A stretch of DNA of 64,000 nucleotides from an uncultured Mucilaginibacter sp. (GCF_913773635.1 NZ_CAJYGQ010000003.1:186001-250000); one strand, 5' to 3'. Counted from the first letter of the stretch, positions 10,053 through 20,107 are shown. Notes: generated by a model from the letters alone, not told the origin. Program-made: numbers and translations.

Positions 10053-10257
10053 AAGGGCTACATGTATTTGAATGTAACCCTTTCACTATTAACTGACCTT
10101 ATAAAGAACAACAAATACTTTTTAAAAGTTATTCATAAGACGCGGTCAAATGTAAATAGTTACACAAAATTCAATCAAAATTTTATTTTATCTGCGAAGC
10201 TTAAAAACTTGGATTTGAAATTAAATATTGATTTATATAATTTACTAAAATAAAATT

Positions 10258-11100
10258 CTATAAACTGGCTATTACAACCATTTGCTCCATAGTTGGGTTT
10301 GAGCTTCCTCCCCTTGGTTCAATTGTAACAGCAAAAGCCTGTGCTGTGCTTACTGATTTCATAAGCTGCATATCAGCATTATCGGTAAGAGCTCCATCAA
10401 ACACGCCAAGATCAACCGGTTTTTGATCTACAATTGCCCACAATTGGTATTGCTGATCTTTGTTGGTTTCCGGAAGTTTAACACTCTTTAAATCAACCAT
10501 AACCTTTTTACGTGTTGCACTCCAGGCAACAGTAAGTGCACTGTTAGGCGCTTTAGCCGTTCCCTTTAATTGAATAAGTTTGAAAGACGGATCGCGGAAC
10601 ACACTGATTTCATCCTGCATGAAGCTTACCTGATTGGCAAACTTTTGATTGCTTTGCGCTAAAGTGATTAACTGCTGCTGCGATTGACGTAAGCGGCTGT
10701 ATAAAATTGCCGTAGCGGCAATGCTTGCGCATAATAAAAGCAAACTTGCTGCAAAACCATATTTGTAAAATACACTTACAGTAGGCTTGGCTGCAGACGC
10801 GGCATTCATTTTTCTTACAGTAGCTTCTTCATGCCTGTTTGTTACAGTCTTTAAATTTCTGTCGTCGGCTAAGTTGGTAAGTAAACTGTTTAAAACACGG
10901 TCGCGTAATACGGGAGAGGGTTCTGTTTGGTGAAGATCTGCGTAAAGGTAAGCTGCCTTTTCAATTTCCTGAAGTTCGGCTTTAACTAAGGGGTGTTTTT
11001 GAACCATAGCTTGTACCTGCAGCTTTTCTTCTGTGCTCAAATCGCCCAGAACATAAAGCTCCAAAATACCCGATTCTATATATTCCCTTGTCTCTTCCAC
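10258..11100 (-). CDS. Anti-sigma factor (RskA-like)
   Basis: Single TM, N-terminal ESGILELYVLGDLSTEE, C-terminal RskA-like region (YQLWAIVDQKPVDLGVFDG); directly downstream of an ECF sigma factor. Confidence 0.88.
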   Translation of the reverse strand: MEETREYIESGILELYVLGDLSTEEKLQVQAMVQKHPLVKAELQEIEKAAYLYADLHQTEPSPVLRDRVLNSLLTNLADDRNLKTVTNRHEEATVRKMNAASAAKPTVSVFYKYGFAASLLLLCASIAATAILYSRLRQSQQQLITLAQSNQKFANQVSFMQDEISVFRDPSFKLIQLKGTAKAPNSALTVAWSATRKKVMVDLKSVKLPETNKDQQYQLWAIVDQKPVDLGVFDGALTDNADMQLMKSVSTAQAFAVTIEPRGGSSNPTMEQMVVIASL

Positions 11101-11102
11101 TT

Positions 11103-11654
11103 TTAGTTAAAATGCTTACGTAATTGCTGTATTGCCATACGCAGGCGGGTTTTAATGGTTCCTAACGGCATACCCAGCTCATCAGCAGCTTCGGTATGTG
11201 TGTAACCTTTAAAATAAATCAAATCAAGTACTGATTTTTGCTCGGGTCTCAGCGTATTAATCAAATCCTTTACACCCAGCAGCTCAGGCTTATAAACCGT
11301 GCTGTTGTTTTGATCAATATAACCTACGTTATTTTCGAGCTCCTGGTTTTTAAATTGATTACGAAAATCTTTCGATCTTATTTTATCAATTGCAAGATTG
11401 CGTGCAATATTCACAATCCAGGTAAACAGCCTGCCTTTTTCGGCGCTGTAGCTGGCGGCAGAATGCCAAATTTTAACAAAAGTTTCCTGTAAAACGTCTT
11501 CGGCTGTCGACGTATCATTAACAATGCGTACAATCACCCCGTAAAGTGCTGCAGAATACATATCATACAATGCTTCAGCGCCTATTTTATCATGGCGCTG
11601 AAGTGCTGAAACAAGTTCTTCTTCAGTAAGGGTAATTCTATGCTTTTTGGCCAA
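11103..11654 (-). CDS. RNA polymerase ECF-type sigma factor
   Basis: Sigma-70 region 2 (TAEDVLQETFVKIW) and region 4 (YFKGYTHTEAADELGMPLGTIKTRLRMAIQQLRKHF). Confidence 0.93.
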   Translation of the reverse strand: MAKKHRITLTEEELVSALQRHDKIGAEALYDMYSAALYGVIVRIVNDTSTAEDVLQETFVKIWHSAASYSAEKGRLFTWIVNIARNLAIDKIRSKDFRNQFKNQELENNVGYIDQNNSTVYKPELLGVKDLINTLRPEQKSVLDLIYFKGYTHTEAADELGMPLGTIKTRLRMAIQQLRKHFN

Positions 11655-11687
11655 AGTGCAGTAAATATAAAATATTATACCACAACA

Positions 11688-12566
11688 TTATAAATCAAAC
11701 AAATGTTTTTCAGCATGGTAAGATGAGCGTACAAGGGGTCCGCTCTCTACATACTTAAAGCCCATTTGCAGGCCTACCTCTTTATAATAGTTAAATTGCT
11801 CGGGTGTAACCCAATCAATTACCGGGTGGTGGTTACGGGTTGGTTGAAGGTACTGGCCCAGTGTTAATATATGCACTCCGGCATTATATAAGTCCTGCAT
11901 TGCTTCCAGCACATCTTCTTGCTGCTCGCCCAAACCAAGCATTATGCCCGATTTTGTACGTAAGCCGGCAGCAGATATCTGACTAAGACATTCCAGGCTA
12001 CGGTCATATTTGGCTTGTATACGTACTTCGCGGGTTAAGCGGCGTACGGTTTCAAGATTATGAGATACTACTTCGGGGCGTACCTCCAATACACGGGCAA
12101 GGTTATCCCAGTTTCCTTTAAAATCTGGTAAAAGCGTTTCTAAAGTAGTTTCGGGACTTTCCCTACGTATGGCATTGATGGTTTCGGCCCATATAATTGA
12201 TCCTCCATCTTTAAGGTCATCCCTGTCTACCGAGGTAATTACACAGTGTTTAACCTGCATAAGTTTAACCGATGTTGCTACACGGTTTGGTTCATCCATG
12301 TCAACCGCTAATGGACGGCCTGTGGCTACGGCGCAAAATGAACATGAGCGCGTGCAAATATTACCCAATATCATGAACGTTGCAGTACCGGCACCCCAGC
12401 ACTCACCCATGTTTGGGCAATTACCGCTTTCGCAAATGGTATGCAGCTTGTGGGTATCAACCAAACTACGTACATGTGCATACTCTTTACCAACAGGCAG
12501 TTTAACCCTAAGCCAATCGGGCTTACGTTGTACCTGGTTGGCTGGAATTACCGGTAAATCAATCAT
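11688..12566 (-). CDS. lipA: Lipoyl synthase (ORF listed to 12644; internal start at 12566 preferred)
   Basis: [41 protein letters not shown]; both LipA cysteine motifs present. Confidence 0.96.
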   Translation of the reverse strand: MIDLPVIPANQVQRKPDWLRVKLPVGKEYAHVRSLVDTHKLHTICESGNCPNMGECWGAGTATFMILGNICTRSCSFCAVATGRPLAVDMDEPNRVATSVKLMQVKHCVITSVDRDDLKDGGSIIWAETINAIRRESPETTLETLLPDFKGNWDNLARVLEVRPEVVSHNLETVRRLTREVRIQAKYDRSLECLSQISAAGLRTKSGIMLGLGEQQEDVLEAMQDLYNAGVHILTLGQYLQPTRNHHPVIDWVTPEQFNYYKEVGLQMGFKYVESGPLVRSSYHAEKHLFDL

Positions 12567-12699
12567 AATAACAAAAGTAGGGATTTTAGGATAGAAGCAA
12601 GAGCCAGGAGTCAAGAAACAAGATTTTTTACAATACATAACCAATACGCCACATCAATTTTGGCTAATGGTTCTTGTTTCTTATCTACTATCTCTGCAG

Positions 12700-13029
12700 T
12701 TATTGTACCATCTCCAGTGTCTCTTCAACCGAGATGCCACCGTGTGATTGGTCAAGTATACACTCGCCGTCTTTAATCAAAAGCAATTGCGGCGATTCAT
12801 GATGAACTTTAAAATCTGACTCAATTTGATTAGATATTTCGCGAAATTTAATCAGGTCAAGAAAATAAAGCGGAATGCTATCGGGCAGCTGATCCCAGTC
12901 AAGTTCAAAACGGCGTTTAGCCATCATGCTTATTGAGCAACGTGTGCTGTGCTTAAAAATAATACTGTAGCCGGGTTGTTGCTTAATACTGCTTAACTGC
13001 TCAGCCGAGTCTAATGCCGTCCAGGTCAT
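12700..13029 (-). CDS. ytxJ: Bacillithiol system redox-active protein YtxJ-like (monothiol bacilliredoxin-like)
   Basis: FKHSTRCSISMMAKRRFE and YFLDLIKFREISNQI match the YtxJ family pattern. Confidence 0.85.
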   Translation of the reverse strand: MTWTALDSAEQLSSIKQQPGYSIIFKHSTRCSISMMAKRRFELDWDQLPDSIPLYFLDLIKFREISNQIESDFKVHHESPQLLLIKDGECILDQSHGGISVEETLEMVQ

Positions 13030-13122
13030 ATTTAAAATTAGTCAATTGTATAACTGTTAGCAAAAATACGCTATCTGTTACAAATGGTTTTCAGCAATTT
13101 GTCAAAATATGGCTGTGTTGGT

Positions 13123-13230
13123 TTAGCGGCGGCGTGAGTTACCGTACGCAGGGCATAATTTATTTGAGCACGATGAGAAGGTGCCGATTAAAGTGGCGGC
13201 CAGCAAGGCAATGTAAATTAGCTTTTTCAT
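13123..13230 (-). CDS. Very short lipoprotein, 35 aa
   Basis: Hand translation: MKKLIYIALLAATLIGTFSSCSNKLCPAYGNSRRR*. Lipoprotein signal with lipobox-like FSSC, then CPAYG. Below the ORF-track size cutoff. Confidence 0.65.
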   Translation of the reverse strand: MKKLIYIALLAATLIGTFSSCSNKLCPAYGNSRRR

Positions 13231-13252
13231 GTTAACTGCTTAAATCAAATAA

Positions 13253-13747
13253 TTAATCTTGTAACTGTTTGTTAAGGTCAGCCATCTTGATAGCAGTTAC
13301 AGCAGCTTCAACGCCTTTGTTTCCGTGCTTTCCTCCGGCCCTGTCTTCGGCTTGTTGCTCATTATCAGTGGTTAGTACACCAAATATAACAGGTTTTGAA
13401 TATTTAATACTAACATTACTTACACCATTTGCTACGGCATTGCAAATAAAGTCGAAATGACGTGTTTCGCCTTGTATAACGCAGCCTAAGCAAATAACGG
13501 CATCTAAGTTTTTGTTTTTAAGTAAAATATCGGCCCCTGTTGTTAATTCAAAGCTACCCGGAACAGAATAGGTGAAAATGTTTTCTTCTAACGTGCCGTT
13601 ATCAACTAAACTCTGGTAAGCACCTTCGTAAAGGGCTCCTGTAATTTTTGCATTCCACTCGGCCACTACAATGCCAAAGCGGTATGCACCCGCGTTGGGT
13701 ATGGTGGTGTTTGAAAAATCAGAAAGATTTTTAAGCTGTGTAGCCAT
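13253..13747 (-). CDS. ribH: 6,7-dimethyl-8-ribityllumazine synthase
   Basis: VAEWNAKITGALYEGA, VPGSFELTTGAD, LGCVIQGETRHFDFICNAVANG. Confidence 0.96.
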   Translation of the reverse strand: MATQLKNLSDFSNTTIPNAGAYRFGIVVAEWNAKITGALYEGAYQSLVDNGTLEENIFTYSVPGSFELTTGADILLKNKNLDAVICLGCVIQGETRHFDFICNAVANGVSNVSIKYSKPVIFGVLTTDNEQQAEDRAGGKHGNKGVEAAVTAIKMADLNKQLQD

Positions 13748-13797
13748 GCAAAATAATTAATTTGTTAACCGCAGGATGTTATACGTAAAACTATTAA

Positions 13798-14475
13798 TTA
13801 TTGTTTTGCTTCAACACGAGCAATATAAGCATCAATATTTTGAGCTTCAGTGCTTGCCGGATAGTCGGTTTTTATTTTCTTATAAGCTTCTGCAGCTTCT
13901 TTCGCCTTATTAAGTTTTTCGTAAACCAAACCTAATTTTTTAAGGTAAAACGGCGACAAAAATTTGTTATCGGCCTTATCAGCAGCTTGTTTAAAATTGC
14001 TTTCTGCTTTATCAAATTCTTTTAGTTCAACATAAGCATCGCCAATACCACCTAGTGCCTCTGCAGATACTACTTTGTCGTTGCTGCTGAAACTGTTAAG
14101 ATTATCAATGGCTTTGTTATATTCACCTTTGTTAAGGTAAGCAATACCTGCATAGTAATAAGCTAAATTAGCTGCCTTGGTGTTGCTGTAGTTAGAAATG
14201 ATTTTTTCAAAACCCGGATAGCTGGCATCACCTTTTAAAGCTTTATCCCATTCTTTTTTAGCCCAGTAATCCTGTGCTACATACATTTGGTTTGCAGCTT
14301 CAACCTCACGCGGAGCCAGGTACAGTTTTTGGTAGGCAATGTATATGGCTATCAGTGCAATAATAGCTGCACCAATAAATAGTAAACTTTTCTGGTTCTC
14401 TCTTACGAAGCCACCTGTTGGTACATGAGTTTTTCTTTCTGGTGCAACGTTGGCATTCACTTCCGTATTTGACAT
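13798..14475 (-). CDS. Tetratricopeptide repeat membrane protein (YfgM-like)
   Basis: N-terminal TM (SLLFIGAAIIALIAIYIAYQKLYL) followed by TPR units. Confidence 0.85.
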   Translation of the reverse strand: MSNTEVNANVAPERKTHVPTGGFVRENQKSLLFIGAAIIALIAIYIAYQKLYLAPREVEAANQMYVAQDYWAKKEWDKALKGDASYPGFEKIISNYSNTKAANLAYYYAGIAYLNKGEYNKAIDNLNSFSSNDKVVSAEALGGIGDAYVELKEFDKAESNFKQAADKADNKFLSPFYLKKLGLVYEKLNKAKEAAEAYKKIKTDYPASTEAQNIDAYIARVEAKQ

Positions 14476-14617
14476 TTCTATGCTAAAATTAAGTTTGCAA
14501 AACTACGTTATTCTATTTTTTTATACAATATTAAAAACCGTAAATATTTGTAGCTCTTATTTAAGCGTGTTAAAAGCTCCATTCGTCGGGTTTTAGTGCT
14601 AACTTTGAAGCCGCTTT

Positions 14618-15718
14618 ATGTATTTGCAGCAACTATCTGTTATCAATTTTAAAAATTATACCGAGGCCGAATTAACGTTCAGTAGTGGTGTAAATGCGCT
14701 TGTTGGTAATAATGGTGCCGGCAAAACCAATATTCTTGATGCTATTCATTACCTCTCGCTTTGTAAAAGCTATTTTAACCCTATTGATAGCCAGCAGATA
14801 AAGCAGGGTGCCGACTTCTTTATCATCAACGGCACGTTTGAACGTAACGAGTTGCCCGAAACAGTTGCCTGTTCGGTAAAACGTAATCAAAAGAAAATAT
14901 TCAAACGCAATAAAAAGGATTATCAGCGCTTGGCCGATCATATAGGTCTTATTCCCCTCGTGATGATTTCGCCGTATGATAGCAGTATCATCATGGAAGG
15001 AAGCGAAGAGCGGCGTAAGTTTGTTGACAACGTTATTTCGCAAACAGATAACCATTACCTTGACGAGCTTATTGTTTACAACAAAGTATTGGCTAACCGT
15101 AACGCCCTATTAAAGCGTATAGCCGATACAGGTAGGTTTGATCCTGGATTACTCGAAGTTTTGGATGAACAGCTTATAATATCCGGAACAAAAATTTTCA
15201 ATAAAAGGAAAGCATTTCTCGAAGTTTATACCCAACTGTTTAATCAATATTATCAATTTTTGAGTGAGGATGCGGAGCTGGTTGAGCTAATTTATGATTC
15301 GCAGTTACTGCAAAATGATTTTGCAGCACTTTTAAAAAAGGTAATTGAAAAAGACAGGGTGCTGGAGCGTACTACGGCGGGTATTCACCGCGATGATTTG
15401 CACTTTAGTGTACACGGTATGCCATTAAAGAAATTTGGCTCGCAGGGGCAGCAAAAGTCTTTTTTGATTGCACTTAAACTTGCGCAGTATGTTTACCTGC
15501 AGCAGCAAAAAGGGTTTAAGCCTTTGTTATTGCTTGATGATATTTTTGATAAGCTGGATGATAGCCGTATTACCAAGCTAATGCAGTTGGTGAGCAATAA
15601 GGAGTTTGGTCAGGTGTTTATAACCGATGCCAACCCTAAACGAGTTACCAATATTTTTAACAAGATAAAGGTTGAGGTGAAGTTATTTGAGGTAAGCCGG
15701 GGAGAGGTTTCCGGTTAA
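14618..15718 (+). CDS. recF: DNA replication and repair protein RecF
   Basis: LSVINFKNYTEAELTFSSGVNALVGNNGAGKTNILDAIHYLSLCKSY; C-terminal SQGQQKSFLIALKLAQ and LLLLDDIFDKLD. Confidence 0.97.
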   Translation: MYLQQLSVINFKNYTEAELTFSSGVNALVGNNGAGKTNILDAIHYLSLCKSYFNPIDSQQIKQGADFFIINGTFERNELPETVACSVKRNQKKIFKRNKKDYQRLADHIGLIPLVMISPYDSSIIMEGSEERRKFVDNVISQTDNHYLDELIVYNKVLANRNALLKRIADTGRFDPGLLEVLDEQLIISGTKIFNKRKAFLEVYTQLFNQYYQFLSEDAELVELIYDSQLLQNDFAALLKKVIEKDRVLERTTAGIHRDDLHFSVHGMPLKKFGSQGQQKSFLIALKLAQYVYLQQQKGFKPLLLLDDIFDKLDDSRITKLMQLVSNKEFGQVFITDANPKRVTNIFNKIKVEVKLFEVSRGEVSG

Positions 15719-15802
15719 TTGTAAGTCTTTAAAAAGTAGTGAGATCGAGAGTGCAGCTTTTAATAAGGTGTTGCTACTTTAAACTATATTTAATTAGAAA
15801 AC

Positions 15803-16093
15803 ATGCGCAAGCCTAACGATAAATCAATAAAGGAAGCAATTGAGCAAATGCTTAGTGTTTACAAAATAAAGCAGCGGTTTGATGAAACGTCAATGATTGC
15901 CGCCTGGCCCGAAATTGTAGGTAAGCCGGTAGCCAACCGTACAAGCGAACTTTTTGTTAATAACAAACGATTGTTTTTGCGTATAGAATCATCAGTAGTA
16001 AAAAACGAATTGATGATGATGCGTTCACAAATTATAGAGAAAATCAATGCCCGTGCAGGCAGCGCAATAATAGAAGAAATTATTCTTCTCTAA
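15803..16093 (+). CDS. DUF721 domain-containing protein
   Basis: WPEIVGKPVANRTSELFVNNKRLFLRIESSVVKNELMMMRSQIIEKIN; located just after recF, a common Bacteroidota arrangement. Confidence 0.9.
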   Translation: MRKPNDKSIKEAIEQMLSVYKIKQRFDETSMIAAWPEIVGKPVANRTSELFVNNKRLFLRIESSVVKNELMMMRSQIIEKINARAGSAIIEEIILL

Positions 16094-16283
16094 GCGCGTG
16101 ACGAACGTGAGCGCCTGGCTTGCTGAAAAGATCATCGCGTATTACAGCATAGATAATTACCAAGGCTGCAGGGATATAGAAAGTAAATTGCACTTCAGGA
16201 TGCGCCTTAACCAGTGACCAGCTTCCAATTATAAACAACACCACACAAACTGAGTAAATAGCGGCTCTTGATGCTTTCTTCAT
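16080..16283 (-). CDS. Small two-TM hypothetical membrane protein
   Basis: 67-aa ORF with two hydrophobic segments, convergent with the DUF721 gene (14-bp overlap). Confidence 0.6.
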   Translation of the reverse strand: MKKASRAAIYSVCVVLFIIGSWSLVKAHPEVQFTFYIPAALVIIYAVIRDDLFSKPGAHVRHALREE

Positions 16284-16342
16284 ATTGCTAATATAATAAA
16301 CACTCTTTTTACCAAGAAAATATTATGCCAGCAGGCTATAAA

Positions 16343-16404
16343 AAAAGACCAAATTTTACCTTAAGTGAAATTTGGATTTCTTTAAGAGTAAAATTTGGTC
16401 TTTT
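16343..16404 (-). terminator. Long stem-loop downstream of ndk
   Basis: Perfect 17-bp arms aaaagaccaaattttac (16343-16359) and gtaaaatttggtctttt (16388-16404), 3' of the minus-strand ndk. Confidence 0.65.
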
Positions 16405-16429
16405 AGCTTGAATTCCTTAAAAGGAAAAA

Positions 16430-16849
16430 TTAAAATTTCTCAAAAGCTGAGAAGAAGAAGCTACCTTCAATAGCAGCATTCTCATCAGAGTCAGAACCGT
16501 GAACGGCGTTAGCCTCAATTGATTCTGCATACAGTTTACGAACAGTTCCTTCGTCAGCTTTGCTTGGGTCAGTTGCACCAATAAGGGTACGGAAATCAGC
16601 AACAGCGTTTTCTTTTTCTAAAATTGCCGCTACAATAGGGCCTGAAGACATAAAGCCAACAAGATCTTTGTAAAAAGGACGCTCTTTGTGCACAGCATAA
16701 AACTCACCTGCTTTTTCAGGGGTTAAATAAGTGTACTTCATAGCAGTAATTTTGAAACCGCCTTTGGTAATGTGGTTTAATATAGCACCTATGTGGCCGT
16801 TGCGTACTGCATCTGGCTTAATCATGGTGAAAGTTTTGTTATTTTCCAT
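16430..16849 (-). CDS. ndk: Nucleoside diphosphate kinase
   Basis: [22 protein letters not shown] and [25 protein letters not shown]. Confidence 0.97.
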   Translation of the reverse strand: MENNKTFTMIKPDAVRNGHIGAILNHITKGGFKITAMKYTYLTPEKAGEFYAVHKERPFYKDLVGFMSSGPIVAAILEKENAVADFRTLIGATDPSKADEGTVRKLYAESIEANAVHGSDSDENAAIEGSFFFSAFEKF

Positions 16850-16965
16850 GTTTGTTTTAAAGTTGCGGCAAAAATAGAGTTTTGTTACTGAAACCTAAAG
16901 CTTTTTATAGAATTTGCATGGCGCGTTTTTGATATTATTATTTAGATTTGCACTTCTTTTTTTAG

Positions 16966-17979
16966 TTGATGTTAGATATAGCCTCGCTTAGCGAATTATT
17001 AAACCAGCCCCGCAAAATTGTTATCACCACGCATCATAAACCTGATGGTGATGCTATGGGTTCTTCATTGGGTTTATATAATTACCTGGTGCAGCAAGGG
17101 CACCACGCCGTAGTTATAGCACCAACAGATTATCCTGAGTTTTTATGGTGGATGCCGGGTAACGAAGAGGTTATCATCTATACCGAAAAAACCGAAACTG
17201 CAGCCCGGTTGATTGCCGAAGCTGAAATTGTTTTCTGCCTCGATTTTAATCATCTGAGTCGTATTAACCAAATGGGTGAACTGGTTGGCGAAAGCAGTGC
17301 TGTTAAAGTGATGATTGATCATCACCTTGAGCCGCAGGATTTTGATGACTATCGCTACTGGAATATTAATGCCTGTGCAACTGCCCAGTTGGTTTATAGC
17401 TTCATAGTTGAAGAGCTGCAACACCCCGAGCTTATTAATGCCGATGTTGCTACTTGCCTGTATACAGGTATCATGACTGATTCTGCTTCATTCCGTTTGC
17501 CAAATACTACTGCTGCGGTGCACCGCATTGTGGCTAACCTTATTGATGCAGGTGCTGTTAACTGGCGCATACACGAGTTGGTATACAGCAATGCTCCTGA
17601 AAACAGGCTTAGGTTTTTAGGCTACTGTTTAAGTAACAAGCTCGAAATTTTACGCGAATACAATACGGCCTTAATCAGCGTTACTAAAGAAGAACTTAAA
17701 AAATACGAATCAAACACCGGAGATACCGAAGGCATTGTAAATTATGCTTTATCAATAACCGGCATACGGTTAGCGGCCTTTATAGTTGAACGTACTGACA
17801 TGGTTAAACTATCGTTACGGTCAACAGGCGAGTTCCCGGCAAATGAAATATGTAAAAAGTATTTTAACGGCGGCGGGCACCGGAATGCAGCGGGCGGCCA
17901 GTCGGGCAATAGCCTTGAAGAGACTATTCAACAATTTAAACAAATACTACCCGAATACAAAACACTGTTAATTCAATAA
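16966..17979 (+). CDS. nrnA: DHH/DHHA1 phosphoesterase, NrnA-like oligoribonuclease/pAp phosphatase
   Basis: THHKPDGDAMGSSLG, CLDFNHLSR, MIDHHLEP and GGGHRNAAGG motifs. Confidence 0.92.
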   Translation: MMLDIASLSELLNQPRKIVITTHHKPDGDAMGSSLGLYNYLVQQGHHAVVIAPTDYPEFLWWMPGNEEVIIYTEKTETAARLIAEAEIVFCLDFNHLSRINQMGELVGESSAVKVMIDHHLEPQDFDDYRYWNINACATAQLVYSFIVEELQHPELINADVATCLYTGIMTDSASFRLPNTTAAVHRIVANLIDAGAVNWRIHELVYSNAPENRLRFLGYCLSNKLEILREYNTALISVTKEELKKYESNTGDTEGIVNYALSITGIRLAAFIVERTDMVKLSLRSTGEFPANEICKKYFNGGGHRNAAGGQSGNSLEETIQQFKQILPEYKTLLIQ

Positions 17980-17986
17980 ACAAACA

Positions 17987-18961
17987 ATGAGAAAAAGTTT
18001 AATGTTTTTAACCGCAGCAGCAATTGGCCTGGCCAGCTGTAACAGCGGATTTAAAAAGGGTGACGGCGGTTTGCTGTACACCATTCATGAAGATAAAGAA
18101 GGTGCTCCGGTTAAGGAGGGGGATTTTATAAGTGTAAACCTGATTGCTAAAACTGATGCCGATTCGGTACTTTTTAACTCTTATGATCAGGGTAAACCTA
18201 TGCCTACCTTAATGCCTAAACCACAGTATAAAGGTGATATTTATGCGGGTATAAGCAAGCTGAGCGAAGGTGACAGCGCAACCTTCAAAATCAACACCGA
18301 CTCAATGTTTAAGGCAAGCCCAACTCCGCGCCCGGCTAACTTAAAAGGTAAATACATTATTTACCAGGTGAAGGTTGTTAAAATTATTCCAAAAGGTAAG
18401 CTGAGCGATCAGGTATTTCAGGGTCGTATAACTGATTACTTTAAAGCAGAGTCGGCTAAGCTTAAAGGTGTTGAGCCAGGCAAAATCAGTAAATATATTG
18501 CTGCAAACAACATCAAAGCTACCAAAACTTCAACCGGCCTCCAGTATCAAATAACTAAACCAGGCTCAGGCCCAACTATTGCAAAAGGTGATACCGCTGT
18601 AGTAAACTACACAGGTAAACTTGTTAGCGGTAAAGTATTTGATACCAGCATCAAAGAAATTGCTCAAAAAGAAAAAACTTATGACGCTAACCGCCCTTAC
18701 CAGCCTATTCGCATTGCTGTAGGTGCAGGTGCTGTTATACCTGGTTGGGATGAAGGTTTGCAGTTGCTTAACAAGGGTGCTAAAGCTACATTGGTTATAC
18801 CATCAAGCCTGGCATACGGCGAGCAAGGCTTAGGCCCGGTTCCTCCGTTTGCGCCAATTGTATTTGATGTTGAATTGGTTGACATTGTGCATCCAAAAGC
18901 TGGTGCAGCAGCGCCAACTATGCAACTACCTGCACCAACTCAGGCTCCGGCAAAACAATAA
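17987..18961 (+). CDS. FKBP-type peptidyl-prolyl isomerase lipoprotein (degenerate N-terminal domain plus canonical FKBP domain)
   Basis: Lipobox LASC; GDTAVVNYTGKLVSGKVFDTS...PGWDEGLQLLNKGAKATLVIPSSLAYGEQGLG. Confidence 0.93.
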   Translation: MRKSLMFLTAAAIGLASCNSGFKKGDGGLLYTIHEDKEGAPVKEGDFISVNLIAKTDADSVLFNSYDQGKPMPTLMPKPQYKGDIYAGISKLSEGDSATFKINTDSMFKASPTPRPANLKGKYIIYQVKVVKIIPKGKLSDQVFQGRITDYFKAESAKLKGVEPGKISKYIAANNIKATKTSTGLQYQITKPGSGPTIAKGDTAVVNYTGKLVSGKVFDTSIKEIAQKEKTYDANRPYQPIRIAVGAGAVIPGWDEGLQLLNKGAKATLVIPSSLAYGEQGLGPVPPFAPIVFDVELVDIVHPKAGAAAPTMQLPAPTQAPAKQ

Positions 18962-18983
18962 AATTTAATATTATACTTTCTCC

Positions 18984-19048
18984 TCATTGCGAGAAACAAT
19001 GCAACTGTACGTTTAAAAAACAGCACGGTTGCGTTGTTCCTCGCAATT
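18984..19048. repeat. Imperfect inverted repeat (CATTGCGAG-type intergenic palindrome)
   Basis: cattgcgagaaacaatgcaactgt ... cacggttgcgttgttcctcgcaattg; arms are near reverse complements, between two FKBP genes. Confidence 0.65.
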
Positions 19049-19070
19049 GATGTATTAGGACATTTACAGA

Positions 19071-20099
19071 ATGAAAAAAGCTTTCTTATTAACGGTTTTT
19101 GCAGCGGCATACATTGGTCAGGCTGTTGCACAAGCCAACTATATCAAAACACCTAAAGGGGCATTATACGCTATCTTAAAAGCCGGTGGCGGTGCAAAAA
19201 TTAAACAGGGTGAGGTAATAACCTTCCAGTTTACACAAAAAAATGATCGCGACTCGCTTTTAGGCAGCTCATACCAAATGGGTAAGCCCGCAATGGTACA
19301 GGTGCAGCCCAGCCGTAGCGTTTCTGATTTAATGGAGGTGTTTACAGTGCTTAGTGTTAATGACAGCGCACGTGTACGTATACCAACTGATTCTATTTTT
19401 GCAGGGCATGAGGATGGGCGTCCGCCGTTTTTACCAAAAGGCAGCTACCTTAACTTTACTATAAAAGTTGAGAAAACGCAAAGCCTTGATGAGGCTATGG
19501 CCGAACGGAATGCTGCTATGGAAAAAGAAAAGACCGAACGCGCAGCCATGGCCGAAAAATTACGCGGTGAAGAGAAAGCAACTTTAGCGAGGTATATAGC
19601 CGATAATCAACTTACGCCACAAACCACAACATCCGGCTTAAAATATATTATTACTACTCCATCTGCCGGCAGGAAGCCCGTAAATGGCGATACATTACTG
19701 GTCAACTATGCAGGGCGTACCATGGATGGTAAACTATTTGATTCAAGCATTGAAGAGGTAGCAAAAGCCGGAGGCCTTCAGCAACCCGGCCGGAACTATG
19801 AGCCTATCAAAGTAGTAGTTGGAGACGGACAAGTGATACGCGGATGGGATGAGGGTTTGTTATTGGTTAACGAAGGCGCAAAAGCCAAATTCATTATCCC
19901 ATCGGCTTTAGCTTACGGTGAGCGCGGAGCCGGTGCTGATATTAAGCCTTATAGTCCGCTGGTTTTTGATGTTGAGGTTGTAAAGGTAATACCTGGTGTA
20001 CGCAAGAAGGCCGTTGCTAAGACGGGTGTTAAGCGAGCCCCGGCAAAAAAAGCCACAGGTAAAAGGACTGCAACTAAAAGAAAAGTCACCAAAAAATAA
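19071..20099 (+). CDS. FKBP-type peptidyl-prolyl isomerase, secreted, with Lys/Ala-rich C-terminal tail
   Basis: Signal peptide; NGDTLLVNYAGRTMDGKLFDSS...RGWDEGLLLVNEGAKAKFIIPSALAYGERG; tail KKAVAKTGVKRAPAKKATGKRTATKRKVTKK. Confidence 0.93.
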   Translation: MKKAFLLTVFAAAYIGQAVAQANYIKTPKGALYAILKAGGGAKIKQGEVITFQFTQKNDRDSLLGSSYQMGKPAMVQVQPSRSVSDLMEVFTVLSVNDSARVRIPTDSIFAGHEDGRPPFLPKGSYLNFTIKVEKTQSLDEAMAERNAAMEKEKTERAAMAEKLRGEEKATLARYIADNQLTPQTTTSGLKYIITTPSAGRKPVNGDTLLVNYAGRTMDGKLFDSSIEEVAKAGGLQQPGRNYEPIKVVVGDGQVIRGWDEGLLLVNEGAKAKFIIPSALAYGERGAGADIKPYSPLVFDVEVVKVIPGVRKKAVAKTGVKRAPAKKATGKRTATKRKVTKK

Positions 20100-20107
20100 T
20101 ATTGTGC

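Noticed and set aside
12601-12690. caagaaacaaga ... tcttgtttctta inverted segments upstream of lipA
   Set aside because: Short, imperfect and AG-rich; may be a simple low-complexity repeat or weak terminator, not enough to call an element.
14672-15055. 127-aa minus-strand ORF within recF
   Set aside because: Antisense to recF; no independent evidence.
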